Positions 61,421 to 64,000 of a stretch of 64,000 nt of DNA are shown piece after piece. Each line of letters opens with the position of its first letter. The first letter of the stretch is position 1. The position numbers were made by a program, and so were the translations under genes. The notes beneath the pieces were generated by a model. The model worked only from the letters and a program-made list of their open reading frames with translations, did not search any database and was not told where the DNA came from. The DNA comes from Bradyrhizobium sp. BTAi1 (GTDB taxonomy: Bacteria; Pseudomonadota; Alphaproteobacteria; Rhizobiales; Xanthobacteraceae): positions 620,001 to 684,000 of the forward strand of contig NC_009485.1 of assembly GCF_000015165.1 (NCBI RefSeq), given 5' to 3'.

Positions 61421-62076
61421 TGATCACGCTGTATCATTGCGACGGCGCCCGCTCGTTCCGCCCGCTGTGGATGCTGGAGGAGCTCGGGCTCGCCTATGAA
61501 TTGAAGATGCTGCCGTTCCCGCCGCGGGTGCTGGCCAAGGACTATCTCGCCATCAATCCGCTCGGGACGATCCCGTTTCTGATCGACGGCGAGACCAGGA
61601 TGACGGAGTCCTCCGGCATCTGCCACTATCTCGGCATCAAGCATGGCCCGACGCCGCTGATGGTCGGACCTGAGGAGAAGGACTACGGCACGTTCCTGAA
61701 CTGGATGTATTTCTCCGACGCGACGCTCACGTTCCCGCAGACGCTGGTGCTGAGATACGGTCAGCTCGAGCCGGATGAGCGACGCTCGCCGCAGGTGGCG
61801 GGCGATTATGCCAAATGGTTTCTGGGCCGGCTGCGCGCGGTCGAGGCAGCGACGCGGACTGCCGAGTTCTTGAGCGCCGGCCGTTTCACCGCAGCCGACA
61901 TCGTGATCGGCTACGCGTTGCGCCTCGCCGAGACGATCGGGCTGTCGAAGGACTTCGGTCCGAATGTGGCCGGCTATTGGGCGCGGCTGCAGCAGCGCGA
62001 TGGCTATCTGCGGGCCCGTACAGCCGAGCAGCGCGCCGGCGTGGAGCAGGGCATCACGCCGCGCGTCCGGCCATGA
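61420..62076 (+). CDS. Glutathione S-transferase family protein
   Basis: 218 residues. The N-terminal thioredoxin-like domain carries ITLYHCDGARSFRPLWMLEELGL (residues 2-24), NPLGTIPFLIDG and MTESSGICHYLG, all typical GST glutathione-site elements. The C-terminal helical domain holds FTAADIVIGYALRLAE. It is coupled to the second acyl-CoA dehydrogenase by a 1-bp overlap, suggesting a role in the same catabolic route, for example isomerisation or detoxification of an electrophilic intermediate. Enzymatic specificity cannot be predicted. Confidence 0.87.
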   Translation: MITLYHCDGARSFRPLWMLEELGLAYELKMLPFPPRVLAKDYLAINPLGTIPFLIDGETRMTESSGICHYLGIKHGPTPLMVGPEEKDYGTFLNWMYFSDATLTFPQTLVLRYGQLEPDERRSPQVAGDYAKWFLGRLRAVEAATRTAEFLSAGRFTAADIVIGYALRLAETIGLSKDFGPNVAGYWARLQQRDGYLRARTAEQRAGVEQGITPRVRP

Positions 62077-62206
62077 CCAGTATCGCTCATAGCGACGATT
62101 AACCGCGACAAAAATCGGCGGTGACAGCCGATGACAGCGGCGCGAATTGCGCTATGGTCCTCCACCAAAGAAGCGGCCAACAGAGCCGCGCCTCAGGAGG
62201 AAGACC

Positions 62207-62998
62207 ATGGATGTGACCCGCCGGGACTCCGGCCATCTCATGCTGATCACGCCCGAGCGCGTCTTCTACGCCGGGCTGCTCGGCCGTCCGCGCCAGCGCT
62301 GCTCGGGTGCGTTCCACATTTACGTCGCGCTTACCGGCAGCCTCCGGCTGCTGCCCGAGGGGGGCGAGGAGCGCTGCGGCGAGCTGCTGGTCGTGCCGCC
62401 CAACAAGCAGCATACGATCGAGAGCGATTATCGCACCGTGATCGTCGTGACGATCGAGCCGGAAAGCGTGCCGATCGGCACGCTGGATCGTTTCGCCAGC
62501 AAAGTTACGCGCGAGGCGGAGGCCTATGGCTGCCGCATCCGCGCCGCCTATGAGGAGCTGGTGCAGCGGCCGCTGAGCGGCGACGTCACCAGCGCGATCT
62601 TCGATCGGCTGTGCTTCGGCGAGGTGTTGCCGCAGCGTTCGCTCGACCCGCGCGTGGTCAAGGCGATCGGCCTGATCAGCCGTTTCTCCGGCGAGCCAGC
62701 CACCGCCGAGAGCTGCGCGGCGGCGGTCGGGCTGTCGACCTCGCGTTTCCTGCATCTGTTCAAGGAGGAGACCGACATCTCCTTCCGCTCGTTCCGGGCC
62801 TGGAAACGCGCGCGGCATCTGCTGAACTACGCCAACCAGGATCTCAACCTCGCACATCTTGCGCAGGACATCGGCTATCCCGATTCGACCCATTTCAGCC
62901 ATTCGATCCGCCGCTTCTATGGCCTGAAGCCGCGCGCGATCTTCTCTGGCTCGCGCGATCTCGCGATTTACCGCGCCGGCGAGGCGGCCTTGACCTGA
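62207..62998 (+). CDS. AraC-family transcriptional regulator
   Basis: 263 residues with a strong AGGAGG before the ATG. The N-terminal cupin-like sensor region is near 20-80 (LTGSLRLLPEGGEERCGELLVVPPNKQHTI). The C-terminal double HTH of AraC type has CAAAVGLSTSRFLHLFKEETDISFRSFRAWKRARHLLNYA and AQDIGYPDSTHFSHSIRRFYGLKPRAIF. It probably controls the neighbouring acyl-CoA dehydrogenase-GST genes upstream on the same strand. The 3' end overlaps the convergent P-type ATPase gene by 31 bp. Confidence 0.88.
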   Translation: MDVTRRDSGHLMLITPERVFYAGLLGRPRQRCSGAFHIYVALTGSLRLLPEGGEERCGELLVVPPNKQHTIESDYRTVIVVTIEPESVPIGTLDRFASKVTREAEAYGCRIRAAYEELVQRPLSGDVTSAIFDRLCFGEVLPQRSLDPRVVKAIGLISRFSGEPATAESCAAAVGLSTSRFLHLFKEETDISFRSFRAWKRARHLLNYANQDLNLAHLAQDIGYPDSTHFSHSIRRFYGLKPRAIFSGSRDLAIYRAGEAALT

Positions 62999-64000
62999 TC
63001 GGGTCTCGCGGCGCGCCGCGTGAGGGCGGCGCGCAGCGGGAACTTCGACAGTTCGAGCACGATCAGCGTCGCGATGGCGGCGCCTGCCGTCAGCATCAGA
63101 TCGTCGGCGTGCAGCGGGCCGAACCGGAACAGCGCCGTTGCGGCGGGCAGCGTCAGGCTGGTCGCGAGCACGGCGATGACGAAGCCGATCACCAGCAGCA
63201 GCACCCGATTCGGCCGCAGCAGCGCGTCGCGCAGCGAGCTCGAGAACGAGCGGTTGACGAAGATCAGGCTGACGATCACCGACACCAGCACGAAGAACAC
63301 CAAGGCGCGGATCTCGTCGGCGGGCATGCCGGCCCGGCTCGCCAGCAGCAGCACGGCTCCGGTCACCCCCATCGCCAGGATGCCCTGCAGCGCGCCCCAC
63401 AGCACCAGCGGGCGCGGCAGCAGCGGCTCCTGCGGATCGCGCGGCGGCCGCCGCATGATGTCGCTTTCCTCGGTCTCGGCCTCGAACACCAGCGAGCAGA
63501 CGGGATCGATGATCATCTCGAGAAAGGCGATGTGCACCGGGCCGAGCAGCAATGGCAGGCCGGTCACGAGCGGCAGCAGCGCCAGCCCGGCGATCGGGAA
63601 ATGCACCGCAAGAATGAAGCTCATCGCCTTGCGCAGATTGTCGTAGATCCGCCGGCCCAGCTGGACCGCCTTGACGATCGAGCCGAAATCGTCGTCGAGC
63701 AGCACGATCGCGGCGGCCTCGCGCGCGACATCGGTGCCGCGCCCGCCCATCGCGATGCCGATATGGGCGGCCTTCAGCGACGGCGCATCGTTGACGCCGT
63801 CGCCGGTCATCGCGACGATCTCGCCATCGGCCTTGAGCGCCGAGACGATGCGCAGCTTCTGCTCCGGCATGATGCGCGCAAACGCCGTCGGCCGGCGCGC
63901 CGCCTGCGCCAGCGTCTCGTCGTCGAGTGCCGACAGCTCGGCGCCGGTGATGACGCGCTCAGGATCGAGCCCGGCCTGCCGCGCGATCGCCGCCGCCGTG
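62968..64000 (-). CDS. Cation-transporting P-type ATPase, C-terminal part (5' end outside window)
   Basis: The frame is open at the right window edge, so only about 343 C-terminal residues are visible. The phosphatase/hinge motif VAMTGDGVNDAPSLKAAHIGIAMG is followed by a GTDVAREAAAIVLLDDDFGSIV loop and six transmembrane helices (Cation_ATPase_C), with NRSFSSSLRDAL and a final VLELSKFP. This matches type II/III Ca2+/Mg2+/H+-type P-ATPases (PMA1 or Ca2+ ATPase-like). The Asp phosphorylation site (DKTGT) lies outside the window. It pumps a cation across the inner membrane. It is convergent with the AraC gene. Confidence 0.9.
   Translation of the reverse strand, partial: TAAAIARQAGLDPERVITGAELSALDDETLAQAARRPTAFARIMPEQKLRIVSALKADGEIVAMTGDGVNDAPSLKAAHIGIAMGGRGTDVAREAAAIVLLDDDFGSIVKAVQLGRRIYDNLRKAMSFILAVHFPIAGLALLPLVTGLPLLLGPVHIAFLEMIIDPVCSLVFEAETEESDIMRRPPRDPQEPLLPRPLVLWGALQGILAMGVTGAVLLLASRAGMPADEIRALVFFVLVSVIVSLIFVNRSFSSSLRDALLRPNRVLLLVIGFVIAVLATSLTLPAATALFRFGPLHADDLMLTAGAAIATLIVLELSKFPLRAALTRRAARPDQVKAASPAR

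Noticed and set aside
1..64000. tRNA, rRNA, transposase and phage genes
   Set aside because: None recognised on either strand in the intergenic regions or reading frames examined by eye; small RNAs cannot be excluded.

Overview
The window is GC-rich, densely packed DNA with GTG/TTG starts, many 1-4 bp gene overlaps, and families typical of Rhizobiales. These include an MCP with a small Cache domain, a urea/amide ABC transporter with FmdA/FmdB, a class GN sortase with its VIT/vWA partner, and Rhizobiales-style intergenic palindromes. A Bradyrhizobium-like alphaproteobacterium is the best inference. No rRNA, tRNA, CRISPR array, transposase or phage gene was recognised.

Layout. (1) 1-12.3 kb holds a loose amino-acid/organic-acid cluster: FAD oxidoreductase (partial), branched-chain aminotransferase, two sister MFS permeases, LysR and GntR regulators, aspartate/aromatic aminotransferase, cupin, lactonase-like metallo-hydrolase and an L-2-hydroxyglutarate oxidase-like flavoprotein. 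(2) 13.3-22.9 kb is a siderophore locus: TonB receptor, then a tightly coupled operon with a ParB-fold (SerK/SbnI-like) protein, PLP decarboxylase, SbnA-like synthase, octopine-dehydrogenase-family enzyme, one IucA/IucC synthetase and an MFS exporter. I read it as serine -> O-phosphoserine -> N-(amino-carboxyethyl)glutamate -> 2,3-diaminopropionate, with the opine dehydrogenase standing in for SbnB, followed by carboxylate siderophore assembly and export. (3) 23-31.3 kb: EAL phosphodiesterase, 2OG-Fe(II) oxygenase plus methyltransferase-like pair, tandem duplicated MFS genes, and a chemoreceptor. (4) 31.3-38.3 kb: Nudix, DUF763, mtnP-mtnA methionine salvage, HAD protein, secreted trypsin-like protease and a Baeyer-Villiger-type monooxygenase.

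(5) 38.4-49.8 kb is an amide/urea regulon. A LuxR-type response regulator overlaps a 1124-residue sensor kinase whose N-terminal half is an NCS1 permease followed by a Cys-rich module. Divergent to them run urtABCDE-fmdA-fmdB. Two related palindromes lie in the divergent promoter. (6) 49.8-55.5 kb: MCE/MlaD protein, DUF1614 membrane protein, class GN sortase and its dedicated VIT/vWA substrate with an LPKTA tail, and an XRE regulator. (7) 55.7-64 kb: LIV-type binding protein, acyl-CoA synthetase, two acyl-CoA dehydrogenases, GST, AraC regulator and the C-terminal part of a P-type ATPase cut by the window edge.

The two most novel items are the siderophore operon with the opine-dehydrogenase replacement for SbnB, and the NCS1-permease/Cys-rich/hybrid-kinase sensor controlling the amide operon. 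Functions are read from motifs and context only; no database search was possible.
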